A stretch of 64,000 bases of DNA, from NCBI GenBank assembly GCA_947487835.1, contig CANKXX010000002.1:372001-436000 (forward strand). The letters run 5' to 3'. The number at the start of each line of letters is the position of its first letter. The first letter of the stretch is position 1. This stretch comes from an uncultured Microbacteriaceae bacterium (GTDB lineage: Bacteria; Actinomycetota; Actinomycetes; Actinomycetales; Microbacteriaceae). The translations under genes were made by a program, and so were the position numbers. The notes beneath the pieces were generated by a model. That model was not told the origin of the DNA. It ran no database searches and saw nothing but the letters and a program-made list of their open reading frames with translations. This document shows positions 53,803 through 63,022 of the stretch, one piece after another.

Positions 53803-55755
53803 ATGGGTCTACTCGAGGCGATCTCCGGTCCACGGGATCTGGACGGTCTCAGCCGGGCGCAGCTCGTCGAGCTCGCCGCCGACGTGCGGCGCTTCCTCGT
53901 CGAGAACGTGTCGCGGACGGGCGGGCACCTCGGCCCGAACCTCGGCGTCGTCGAGACGACCATCGCGATCCACCGCGTGTTCGACTCCCCGCGCGACGCG
54001 ATCGTGTTCGACACCGGGCACCAGTCTTACGTGCACAAGCTCCTCACCGGCCGTCAGGACTTCTCGCGCCTGCGCAAGACCAACGGGCTCGCCGGGTACC
54101 CGCAGCGCTCCGAGTCGGTCCATGACATCGTCGAGAGCTCGCACGCCTCCAGCTCGCTCAGCTGGGCCGACGGCATCTCCCGCGCCTTCCAGATGACGGG
54201 CCAGGACGACAGGCACGTCATCGCGGTCGTCGGCGACGGCGCGCTCACGGGCGGCATGACGTGGGAGGCCCTCAACAACATCTCCGACGACAACAACCGC
54301 CGGCTCATCATCGTCGTGAACGACAACGGCCGCTCCTACGCGCCGACCATCGGCGGCATGGCGCGCTTCCTCAACACCGTGCGCACCCGCCGCTCGTACC
54401 GCGACCTCTACTTCGGCAGCCGCGCGGCCTTCGACCGGCTGGGCGCGCCCGGCCAGGCCATCTACCGGGGCGTCCGCGGCGGCCTGCACGGCTTCCTCAG
54501 CCGCTTCACCAACAACGAGGCGCTGTACTCGAACCTCGACATCAAGTACCTCGGCCCTGTGGACGGCCACGACGTCGACGCCATGGAGGAGACCCTCCGG
54601 CAGGCGAAGAACTACGGCGCCCCCGTGATCGTGCACGCCATCACGCAGAAGGGGCGCGGCTACGAGCCCGCCCTCAAGGATGCCGCCGATCAGTTCCACG
54701 CCGTCGGCCAGATCGACCCCGAGACGGGCGAGCCGCTCGACCCGTCGACCACGCCGTCCTGGACGAGCGTCTTCGCCGACGAGATCCTGTCCCTCGCGGA
54801 CGAGAACCCGGCGATCGTGGGCATCACCGCCGCGATGCTGCGGCCCGTCGGTCTGCACAAGCTCGCCGAGAAGTACCCGCAGCGGGTGCACGACGTCGGC
54901 ATCGCCGAGCAGCACGCCGTCACGTCGGCGGCCGGCCTCGCCTTCGGCGGCCTGCACCCCGTCGTCGCGCTCTACGCGACCTTCATCAACCGCGCGTTCG
55001 ACCAGGTGCTCATGGACGTCGCGCTGCACCGCGCCGGCGTCACGTTCGTTCTCGACCGCGCCGGCGTCACGGGACCGGACGGGCCGAGCCACCACGGCAT
55101 GTGGGACCTCGCCATCCTCCAGGTCGTGCCGCACATCCGACTCTCCGCCCCGCGCGATGCCACCCGCCTGCGCGAGGAACTCGGCGAGGCCGTGACGGTC
55201 GAGGACGCCCCCACCGTCGTGCGCTTCTCGAAGGGCAACGTCGGCACCGAGATCGACGCGGTCCGCCGCCTGCCGGACGGCGTCGACGTGCTCCACGAGG
55301 AGGCCCGCCGCGACGTCCTCATCGTCACCGTCGGCCCGATGGCGCAGATCGGCCTCGACGTCGCCGAGCGCCTCGCGGCCCAGGGCATCGGCGCGACCGT
55401 GGTCGACCCCCGCTGGGTCGTGCCCGTTCCCCGCAGCGTCATCGACCTCGCCGCCGCGCACCGCCTGGTCATCACCATCGAGGACGGCGTGCGGGTCGGC
55501 GGCATCGGCACGCGCATCCGCCAGGACCTCCGCGGCGCCGGCGTCGACACCGCCGTCACCGAGCTCGGCCTTCCGGACGAGTTCCTCGACCACGGCGCGC
55601 GGGACGACATCCTCGAGCAGGTCGGTCTCACCCCGCAGCACATCGCGCGCGACGTCGTGGCGCAGGTGCTCGGCAGCAAGATCCCGATCGCCCGGCCGCT
55701 GCCCGAGGACGCCGAGCAGGACGCGGTCTACAGCCGCCGCGCCGACGCGGAGTAG
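53803..55755 (+). CDS. dxs: 1-deoxy-D-xylulose-5-phosphate synthase
   Basis: A 650-residue DXS, the thiamine diphosphate enzyme that joins pyruvate and glyceraldehyde 3-phosphate in the first step of the MEP isoprenoid pathway. TPP binding is shown by GDGALTGGMTWEALNN (about residues 144-159), substrate binding by DTGHQSYVHKLLTGR, and the catalytic Glu by VGIAEQHAVTSA near residue 368. DRAGVTGPDGPSHHG is a further signature. I chose the ATG at 53803 with AAAGG upstream over a GTG six codons earlier. It ends seven bases before the stop of the convergent reductase gene. Confidence 0.96.
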   Translation: MGLLEAISGPRDLDGLSRAQLVELAADVRRFLVENVSRTGGHLGPNLGVVETTIAIHRVFDSPRDAIVFDTGHQSYVHKLLTGRQDFSRLRKTNGLAGYPQRSESVHDIVESSHASSSLSWADGISRAFQMTGQDDRHVIAVVGDGALTGGMTWEALNNISDDNNRRLIIVVNDNGRSYAPTIGGMARFLNTVRTRRSYRDLYFGSRAAFDRLGAPGQAIYRGVRGGLHGFLSRFTNNEALYSNLDIKYLGPVDGHDVDAMEETLRQAKNYGAPVIVHAITQKGRGYEPALKDAADQFHAVGQIDPETGEPLDPSTTPSWTSVFADEILSLADENPAIVGITAAMLRPVGLHKLAEKYPQRVHDVGIAEQHAVTSAAGLAFGGLHPVVALYATFINRAFDQVLMDVALHRAGVTFVLDRAGVTGPDGPSHHGMWDLAILQVVPHIRLSAPRDATRLREELGEAVTVEDAPTVVRFSKGNVGTEIDAVRRLPDGVDVLHEEARRDVLIVTVGPMAQIGLDVAERLAAQGIGATVVDPRWVVPVPRSVIDLAAAHRLVITIEDGVRVGGIGTRIRQDLRGAGVDTAVTELGLPDEFLDHGARDDILEQVGLTPQHIARDVVAQVLGSKIPIARPLPEDAEQDAVYSRRADAE

Positions 55756-55762
55756 CGCGCGT

Positions 55763-56338
55763 TCAGACGGGTCCGCTCTCGTTCGCGTGCTCGTCCCCCT
55801 GCGACGCCTGCAGCGCGTAGCGCAGCTCGATCGCGCCGCTCGGGAACGAGGTCGTGCGGTCGAGCGTCACGTCCCGTGCGCCGGTCGTGATCGGCAGCAG
55901 CCGCCGTCCGCGGCCGAGGAACACGGGCACGATCGTCAGGTGCACCTCGTCGAGGAGTCCGGCGTCCGCGAACTGGGCGGCGACGTCCCCGCCGCCGACC
56001 ACCCAGACGTTCTTGTCGCCGGCCGCGGCCGTGGCGGCCGCGTGCACCATGGTGACGTCCGCGGCGCCGATCGAGATGCGCGCGCCCTCGATGGCCGGGA
56101 GGTCGCGGGTGGTCAGGACCCACGTCGGCGTGTCGCCGTAGGTCCAGGCCGAGGGACCCTCGCCGAGGAGGAACCCGTAGGTGCGCGAGCCCATCACGAT
56201 GGCGCCGACCTCGGCGATGAAGGCGTCGTAGTGGGCCTGGAACTCCTCGAAGCCCAGCCGGAGGAGCCAGTCGATGCGGTCGTCCTCGTCCGCGATGAAG
56301 CCGTCCGCCGTGGAGGCGACGTAGTACTGCGTGCTCAT
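55763..56338 (-). CDS. dihydrofolate reductase family protein (RibD C-terminal type)
   Basis: A 191-residue protein with the RibD C-terminal/DHFR-like fold. YYVASTADGFIADEDDRIDWLL is the typical N-terminus, IVMGSRTYGFLLG the central motif and VWVVGGGDVAAQFADAGLLDEVHL the NADP-binding region. These stand-alone proteins are NADPH-dependent reductases of unknown substrate and are not true DHFRs. I chose the ATG at 56338 over a GTG two codons upstream. The gene stands alone. Confidence 0.9.
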   Translation of the reverse strand: MSTQYYVASTADGFIADEDDRIDWLLRLGFEEFQAHYDAFIAEVGAIVMGSRTYGFLLGEGPSAWTYGDTPTWVLTTRDLPAIEGARISIGAADVTMVHAAATAAAGDKNVWVVGGGDVAAQFADAGLLDEVHLTIVPVFLGRGRRLLPITTGARDVTLDRTTSFPSGAIELRYALQASQGDEHANESGPV

Positions 56339-56475
56339 GCGCACACGCTAGCGCCGGCGGCCGACATCCGGCCAGGCCGCGGACACGTCGGCGGCCGAGG
56401 ACCTAGCCTTGACCGCGGGTCGGCACGGATCACGGGTCGCCACCTATCGCGGATCGCCACAGACGGAGGAACAGC

Positions 56476-57456
<981 letters not shown>

Positions 57457-57492
57457 AAGGACAAGAACTTCCAGCCCTCCACGCACGACGCA

Positions 57493-57564
57493 ATTCAGCA
57501 GGTGATCGCGGACACGCCGCCCGGGGTGCGTTCCGAGCGGCGTGTCGGGTCGGATCTGCTGAAT
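57493..57564. repeat. two-part symmetric inverted repeat between convergent genes
   Basis: Outer arms ATTCAGCAG (57493) and CTGCTGAAT (57556) and inner arms GACACGCCGC (57511) and GCGGCGTGTC (57537) all pair perfectly. A nine-base unpaired stretch lies on each side between them and a 16-base apical loop closes the structure. It occupies the gap between the aldo/keto reductase and fadB stops. It may be a terminator or a small mobile or repeated element. Confidence 0.8.
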
Positions 57565-57604
57565 CGCGTTGGGGGAGCGGTGGGAGGAGGGTGGTGCTCC
57601 TGGA

Positions 57605-59734
57605 CTACTGCACGCCGCGGATCGGCGGCTCGTGGAACGTGCCGCCGAATGCCTTCTCGCTCGCGCCGACCCTGTCGAGGTAGGGCGTGACGCCGCCCAT
57701 CTGGAACGGGTAGCCCGCGCCGAGGATCAGGCACAGGTCGATGTCCTCGGCGGCGTGCACGACGCCGTCGTCCAGCATCCGCCTGATCTCGTCGGCCAGC
57801 CCGACCTCGACGCGCTCGCGGATCTGCTCGCCGGTCAGCGGGCTGGTGCCGCCCCGGACGATCCGCAGGGCCGTCTTGTCGAAGCCCTTCACGCCGCCCT
57901 TCGCGTCCCGCTCGTAGATGCGGCCGTGCTCGGCGAGCGCGTGCAGGGTGGCGCTGGCGAAGAATCGGTCGGGGAACGCGGCGTGATGCGTGTCGAGCAC
58001 GTGGGCGCCGACCTTCAGGCCGACGAGCTCGAGCAGCGCGAACGGCGACATCGGCATCCCGAACGGGTCGAGCGCCGCGTCGACGACCTCGAGCGGGGTG
58101 CCGGAGTCGACCGCGTGCATGGTCTCGCCGAGCACCTTCGCCAGGAGGCGGTTGACGACGAAGCCCGGGGTGTCGCGGGTGATGACGGCGTTCTTCTTGA
58201 GCGCCTTCGCGGTCACCATCGCGGTGCTCAGCACCGCGTCCGTGGTCTGCGGCGTCCGCACGACCTCGATCAGCGGCATGACGGCGACCGGGTTGAAGAA
58301 GTGGAAGCCGACGAGCCTCTCGGGGTGGGCGAGCTTCGCGCCGATCTGCTCGACCGACAGGGACGACGTGTTGGTGGCCAGCACTGCCGTCTCGGACACG
58401 TACCGCTCGATGTCGGCGAAGACGTCCTGCTTCACGCCGAGCTCCTCGAACACCGCCTCGATCACCCAGTCCGCGTCCGCGAAGTCCGCGCGGTCCGTCG
58501 TGCCCGTGACGAGGGCCTTCAGCCGGTTGGTCTCGTCCTGGGAGATGCGGCCCTTGTCGCGGAGCGCGTCGATCTCGGTCCGGATGGCGGACAGGCCCTT
58601 GTCGACCCGGGCCTGGTCGAGGTCCGTGATGAGCACGGGCACCTGCAGGCGCCGCGCGAACAGGAGGGCGAACTGCGTCGCCATCAGGCCGGCGCCGACG
58701 ACGCCCACCTTCGTCACCGGCTGGGCGAGCGCTCGGTCCGGCGCGCCCTCGGGCCGCTTGGCCCGCTTCTGCACGAGGGTGAAGGCGTAGATGGAGGCGC
58801 GGAACTGGTCGCCGGCGACGAGGTCGGCCAGCGCCTCGTCCTCCGCCGCGAATCCCTCGGCCCGCGTGGTGTTCTTCGCGGCCTTGAGCAGGTCGAGCGC
58901 GCGGTAGGGGGCCTCGGCCACCGGCCCGATCTTGGCCAGGAGCTGCTTGCGGGCGATGCCGACCGCGATGTCCCACTTGGCGAGCCGCTCGAGCTTCCCG
59001 GGCTGGTGGGGGCGCTTCACCTCGATCGTTCCGGTGAGCACGCCGTCGGCCCAGCGGATGGAGTCCTCGAGGAAGTTGGCGGGCGGGAAGATGGCGTCGG
59101 CGATGCCCAGCTCGAACACGTCGCGGCCCTTGAGGGTGCGGTTGTTCTTCAGCGGGTTCTCGACGATCACCTTCAGGGCGTTCTCGATGCCGATGAGATT
59201 GGGCAGCAGCCAGCTGCCGCCCCAGCCCGGGATCATGCCGAGGAAGACCTCGGGCAGGCCGAGCGCCGCGATCGAGCTGTCGACCGTGCGGTAGGTGGAG
59301 TTCAGCGCGATCTCGGTGCCGCCGCCGAGGGCGAGGCCGTTGATGAACGTGAACGACGGGACGCCGAGGTCGCCGAGCTTGCCGAGCACACGGTGGCCGA
59401 GCTGGGCCAGCTGCCGGCCGACCTCGCGGCTCGGGATCTCGCCGACCTTCGTGAGGTCGGCGCCCGCGGCCAGGATGAAGGGCTTGCCGGTCACGGCGAC
59501 GCCCGCGATCTCGCCGCGCGTCGCGCGCTCGGCCAGCGCGTCGAGCACGCCCTCCAGCTCGAGCAGCGTCGCCGGGCCGAGCGTGTTGGGGCGCGTGTGG
59601 TCGCGGCCGTTGTCGAGGGTGATGAGCGCGAGGACCCGTCCGCGCGCGAGCGGGACGTCCCGCACGAAGGAGTGCGTGACGACCTCGTCCGGGTCGAGGC
59701 CGACGAGGGTCGTCAACGTGCTGGTGTCGGTCAT
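57605..59734 (-). CDS. fadB: 3-hydroxyacyl-CoA dehydrogenase / enoyl-CoA hydratase (FadB/FadJ-like)
   Basis: A 709-residue bifunctional beta-oxidation enzyme. The N-terminal hydratase/isomerase part (about 1-300) has GLALGGGTEIALN and LPEVFLGMIPGWGGS, with the catalytic Glu residues. The dehydrogenase part starts with the NAD loop VGVVGAGLMATQFA near residue 340 and has VGFHFFNPVAVMPLIEVV near 476 with the catalytic His. The ending GAGYPFQMGGVTPYLDRVG is typical. The start ATG overlaps the stop of the thiolase gene as ATGA. Confidence 0.95.
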   Translation of the reverse strand: MTDTSTLTTLVGLDPDEVVTHSFVRDVPLARGRVLALITLDNGRDHTRPNTLGPATLLELEGVLDALAERATRGEIAGVAVTGKPFILAAGADLTKVGEIPSREVGRQLAQLGHRVLGKLGDLGVPSFTFINGLALGGGTEIALNSTYRTVDSSIAALGLPEVFLGMIPGWGGSWLLPNLIGIENALKVIVENPLKNNRTLKGRDVFELGIADAIFPPANFLEDSIRWADGVLTGTIEVKRPHQPGKLERLAKWDIAVGIARKQLLAKIGPVAEAPYRALDLLKAAKNTTRAEGFAAEDEALADLVAGDQFRASIYAFTLVQKRAKRPEGAPDRALAQPVTKVGVVGAGLMATQFALLFARRLQVPVLITDLDQARVDKGLSAIRTEIDALRDKGRISQDETNRLKALVTGTTDRADFADADWVIEAVFEELGVKQDVFADIERYVSETAVLATNTSSLSVEQIGAKLAHPERLVGFHFFNPVAVMPLIEVVRTPQTTDAVLSTAMVTAKALKKNAVITRDTPGFVVNRLLAKVLGETMHAVDSGTPLEVVDAALDPFGMPMSPFALLELVGLKVGAHVLDTHHAAFPDRFFASATLHALAEHGRIYERDAKGGVKGFDKTALRIVRGGTSPLTGEQIRERVEVGLADEIRRMLDDGVVHAAEDIDLCLILGAGYPFQMGGVTPYLDRVGASEKAFGGTFHEPPIRGVQ

Positions 59735-60972
59735 CGTCCGCTCCTCGTGCTCTTCTTCTTGTTCTTCTTCTTGTTCTTCTTCTTCCCGTCGAAGTGCGGG
59801 TTCTCCCAAATGACGCTGCCGCCCTGGCCGAGCCCGATGCACATGGCCGTGAGGCCGTAGCGCACCTCCGGGTGCTCCTCGAACTGCCGGGCGAGCTGGT
59901 TCATGAGCCGCACGCCCGACGAGGCGAGGGGGTGGCCGAACGCGATCGATCCGCCGTACTGGTTCACCCGCGGGTCGTCGTCGTCGATGCCGAAGTGGTC
60001 GAGGAGGGCGAGCACCTGCACGGCGAACGCCTCGTTGAGCTCGAACAGCCCGATGTCCTCGATGCCCAGCCCCGCCTTGCGCAGGGCCTTCTCGGTTGAG
60101 GGGACGGGGCCGATGCCCATCACCTCGGGCTCGACACCGGCGAACGCGAAGCTGACCAGGCGCATCCGGACGGGCAGGCCGAGCTCCCTCGCGGCGTCCT
60201 CGCTCGCGAGCAGGGCGGCCGTCGCGCCGTCGTTGAGGCCGGAGGAGTTGCCCGCCGTGACGCGGCCGTGCGGCCGGAACGGGGTGCGCAGGCTCGCGAG
60301 CCCCTGCAGCGTCGTGTCGGGCCGCGGCGCCTCGTCGCGCTCCGCGATGCCCCAGCCAGCGTCGCTGCGGGTGGCGACGGGCACGAGGTCCGCCTGGATC
60401 CTGCCCGCGGCGTACGCCTCGGCCACCTTCTGCTGACTGCGGAGGGCGTAGCTGTCCGCGCGCTCCTTCGTCAGGTGCGGGAAACGGTCGTGCAGCCTCT
60501 CGGCGGTCTTGCCCATGTTCAGGGCGTCCTCGCTCACGAGACGCTCCGCGAGGAAGCGGGGGTTCGGGTCGACGCCGAAGCCCATCGGGTGGCGCCCCAT
60601 GTGCTCGACGCCGCCCGCGATCGCGATGTCGTAGGCGCCGAAGGCGATGCCGCCCGCGGTCGTGGTCACGCTGGTCATGGCGCCCGCGCACATGCGGTCG
60701 ATCGCGTACCCGGGCACGGACCGGGGGAGCCCGGCGAGCAGCGCCGCCGTGCGGCCGAGGGTGAGGCCCTGGTCCCCGGTCTGCGTCGTCGCGGCGATGG
60801 CGACCTCGTCCACCCGCTCCTTGGGCAGCGACGGGTTGCGCTCGAGCAGTCCGATCATCGCCTTCACGACGAGGTCGTCGGCGCGGGTCTGCCAGTACAT
60901 CCCCTTCTCGCCGGCGCGGCCGAACGGGGTGCGGACCCCGTCGACGAACACGACTTCAGTTCTCTCGGCCAC
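59731..60972 (-). CDS. fadA: acetyl-CoA acyltransferase (thiolase) with lysine-repeat tail
   Basis: A 413-residue thiolase that cleaves 3-ketoacyl-CoA in the last step of beta-oxidation. The nucleophile is C95 in DRMCAGAM, the second catalytic His is in AFGHPLASSG, and the acid/base cysteine is in MCIGLGQGG near the C-terminus. The fold should end about residue 394 (VIWENPHFDG); after it comes KKKNKKKNKKK and STRSGR, which is not a normal thiolase feature. The start is GTG with a strong GGGAGG site; it is the first gene of fadA-fadB. Confidence 0.95.
   Translation of the reverse strand: MAERTEVVFVDGVRTPFGRAGEKGMYWQTRADDLVVKAMIGLLERNPSLPKERVDEVAIAATTQTGDQGLTLGRTAALLAGLPRSVPGYAIDRMCAGAMTSVTTTAGGIAFGAYDIAIAGGVEHMGRHPMGFGVDPNPRFLAERLVSEDALNMGKTAERLHDRFPHLTKERADSYALRSQQKVAEAYAAGRIQADLVPVATRSDAGWGIAERDEAPRPDTTLQGLASLRTPFRPHGRVTAGNSSGLNDGATAALLASEDAARELGLPVRMRLVSFAFAGVEPEVMGIGPVPSTEKALRKAGLGIEDIGLFELNEAFAVQVLALLDHFGIDDDDPRVNQYGGSIAFGHPLASSGVRLMNQLARQFEEHPEVRYGLTAMCIGLGQGGSVIWENPHFDGKKKNKKKNKKKSTRSGR
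59752..59784 (-). repeat. 12-base coding microsatellite, lysine tail of the thiolase
   Basis: A run of AAG codons broken by AAC every fourth position encodes KKKNKKKNKKK at residues 397-407 of the thiolase. The 12-base unit is repeated almost three times without change. Confidence 0.9.
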
Positions 60973-61008
60973 AGTGCCTCCCGGTGTCTTCCTTGACGGA
61001 CGGCTTCG

Positions 61009-61014
61009 ATCCTA
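61009..61014 (-). promoter_or_regulatory. candidate -10 element of fadA-fadB
   Basis: TAGGAT on the minus strand lies 36 bases before the fadA GTG. The -35 region is unclear. Confidence 0.35.
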
Positions 61015-61035
61015 GGGAGGGCACTCGGGGCGACT

Positions 61036-61049
61036 GAATCGTTTGATTC
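61036..61049. promoter_or_regulatory. small inverted repeat upstream of fadA
   Basis: GAATCGTTTGATTC has five-base arms (GAATC and GATTC). It lies between the RNase D stop and the putative fadA promoter, so it could be a fatty-acid regulator site or a weak hairpin behind rnd. The arms are short and chance occurrence is possible. Confidence 0.3.
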
Positions 61050-61052
61050 TTC

Positions 61053-62318
61053 CTACGACGCCTCGTCCGACGCGTTCTCGTCGTTTTGGTCGGCATCGAC
61101 AAAGGCTTGCGCGATCAGCTGTGCTGTTCGCTCAATCTGCCAGGGCCTCGCGCCCCATTCGGCCAGTGCGGCGGCGACCGTCTCGGCGCTGATCTGCTCC
61201 GGCGGCGTCCACGCGACCCGACGCAGGATCTCCGGCGTGAGAATGTTCTCCACGGGGATCGCGATGGCCTCGGAGAGCTCGAGAACGGCCGCGCGGGCCT
61301 TCTTCAGGCGGCGGTCGGCGTCCGGGTTCCGGTCGCCCCAGAGCTTCGGCAGGGGAATGGCCTCGCGGGCCGCGCGGAGCGGCGGCAGGTCCGTCGTGGT
61401 GAGGCCGCGCTCGACGGCGGCCCACCACCGGTCGATCTCGCTGCGCGACGCCCGGCCGGTGAACTCCTTGAGGTTGGCGAGGTCGCGCTTGGTCGCCGGC
61501 AGCGCGCGCACGACGTGCATGAGGGAGGAGTCCGGCACGAGCCGGCCGGGCGCCGTGTCGATCTCCTGGGCGAAGGCGTCCCGCTCGAGCCACAGCTCGC
61601 GGGCCACGGCGAGGTTGCGCGGGCCGCGGACGGCGTGGATGCCGGACAGCCGGCGCCACGGCTCCAGCCGGGCGGGCTTCGCCTCCTTCGCGAGCGTCGC
61701 ATCGAACTCCTGCGCGGCGATCTCCGATTTGCCCGCCTCGACGAGCCTCTCGACCATCACGTCGCGCAGGTCGACGAGCAGCTCCACGTCGAGGGCCGCG
61801 TAGACGAGCCAGGCCTGGGGCAGGGGGCGGCTCGACCAGTCCGCGGCGGAGTGCTCCTTGGCCAGGTGGATGCCGAGCAGCTGCTCGACGACCGTGCCGA
61901 GCCCGACGCGGGGCAGGCCGAGCAGACGGGCGGCGAGCTCCGTGTCGAAGATCCGCACGGGATCGAGTCCGACCTCGCGCAGGCAGGCGAGGTCCTGGCT
62001 CGCGGCGTGCAGCACCCACTCCTCGTTCCGGATCACGTCCTGCAGCTCGTCGAAGGAGCCTACGGCGGGGGGATCGAAGAGGAACGTGCCCGCATCGCGG
62101 CGGTAGATCTGGATGAGGTAGGCGCGCTGGGAGTAGCGGAACCCGGACGCGCGCTCCGCGTCGACGGCGACCGGGCCGGTGCCCGCCGCGATGGCGTCCA
62201 CGGCGGCGAGGTACGCCTCGCGGGTGTCGATCACGTCGAGAGGCGGATGCGCCGGTACCGGGGCGACCGCGGGGTCCGCCCCGGTCGTCCTCGACCTTCT
62301 CCTCGTCGTGTCACTCAC
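61053..62318 (-). CDS. rnd: ribonuclease D, HRDC domain protein
   Basis: A 421-residue 3'-5' exoribonuclease. The DEDDy residues are the Asp and Glu of AVDAERASG, the Asp of HAASQDLACL and the Tyr and Asp of YAALDVELLVDLR. The HRDC nucleic-acid-binding domain lies at about residues 225-300. A further C-terminal region (300-421) with WTPPEQISAETVAAALAEWGARPWQ is typical of actinobacterial forms. It acts in RNA maturation or turnover. The start GTG at 62318 overlaps the stop of the DUF3000 gene by eight bases. Confidence 0.95.
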   Translation of the reverse strand: MSDTTRRRSRTTGADPAVAPVPAHPPLDVIDTREAYLAAVDAIAAGTGPVAVDAERASGFRYSQRAYLIQIYRRDAGTFLFDPPAVGSFDELQDVIRNEEWVLHAASQDLACLREVGLDPVRIFDTELAARLLGLPRVGLGTVVEQLLGIHLAKEHSAADWSSRPLPQAWLVYAALDVELLVDLRDVMVERLVEAGKSEIAAQEFDATLAKEAKPARLEPWRRLSGIHAVRGPRNLAVARELWLERDAFAQEIDTAPGRLVPDSSLMHVVRALPATKRDLANLKEFTGRASRSEIDRWWAAVERGLTTTDLPPLRAAREAIPLPKLWGDRNPDADRRLKKARAAVLELSEAIAIPVENILTPEILRRVAWTPPEQISAETVAAALAEWGARPWQIERTAQLIAQAFVDADQNDENASDEAS

Positions 62319-62907
62319 GTCTGGCTCGTCGCGCTGATAGCAGGCTCACTCCCTCGCCGACGGGCGGCAGGCCCGCCAGCATGCACAGTAATTCCCCCCA
62401 GCCTTCCACATGTGCGGTGACATCGTGGTCGAGCGGCGTCCACGACGCGCGCAGCTCGATCTTCGCGCCGCTGCCCTGCGCGGCGAGCTCGCCGTACCCG
62501 GTGGAGATGATCTTCGTCGCGGTGCCGGAGGCCGCGGTGTACCGGGCCCCTCGGGACTCCAGGCCGTCGACCAGCCAGGACCAGGCCACGTCCGCGAGGA
62601 ACGGGTCGGTGCCGATGTCGGTCTCGAGCGGGGCCTGCGCGAAGCACACGATGCGGAAGCGGCCGCCCCAGGCCTCCGGCTCCTCCCCGTCGTGGAGGAG
62701 GATGAAGCGGCCGGTGCCGAGGTCGGAGTCGGTGCCGTGCCTGCTCGGGGAGACGTTGGCCGCGAGGGCCACCGCGTGCGGGGCGAGATTCGCGGGCGCG
62801 GTGATCTCGTGCACCTCGAGCTCCGGTCGGGTCGACGCGCGGCGGATCGCATCGAGTGCTGCGGCGAAGTCCGCCGGCAGCCGCGGGTCGTCCCGGGAAT
62901 CTGACAC
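62311..62907 (-). CDS. DUF3000 family protein
   Basis: A 198-residue conserved actinobacterial protein of unknown function. FAAALDAIRRASTRPELEVHEITAP near the start and PFLADVAWSWLVDGLESRGA in the middle are family features; no membrane segment or catalytic motif is visible. I place the start at the GTG at 62907, with a -10-like TAGTGT seven bases upstream; a GTG three codons earlier is also possible. It is cotranscribed with rnd, an association conserved among relatives. Confidence 0.9.
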   Translation of the reverse strand: MSDSRDDPRLPADFAAALDAIRRASTRPELEVHEITAPANLAPHAVALAANVSPSRHGTDSDLGTGRFILLHDGEEPEAWGGRFRIVCFAQAPLETDIGTDPFLADVAWSWLVDGLESRGARYTAASGTATKIISTGYGELAAQGSGAKIELRASWTPLDHDVTAHVEGWGELLCMLAGLPPVGEGVSLLSARRARRE

Positions 62908-62914
62908 GTTACGC

Positions 62915-62920
62915 ACACTA
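62915..62920 (-). promoter_or_regulatory. candidate -10 element of DUF3000-rnd, probably leaderless
   Basis: TAGTGT on the minus strand fits TANNNT and is seven bases from the GTG at 62907, the same spacing as for the M20 peptidase gene. Confidence 0.4.
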
Positions 62921-63022
62921 AAGTCGTTCGCGGGGGCTCGCGGGAAGGCACGCCGACGTCCCCCGCCGCATCTCGACAGGGGTACGTCCCCGAACCCCTC
63001 GTGAACGAACGGAGCCCACCGG

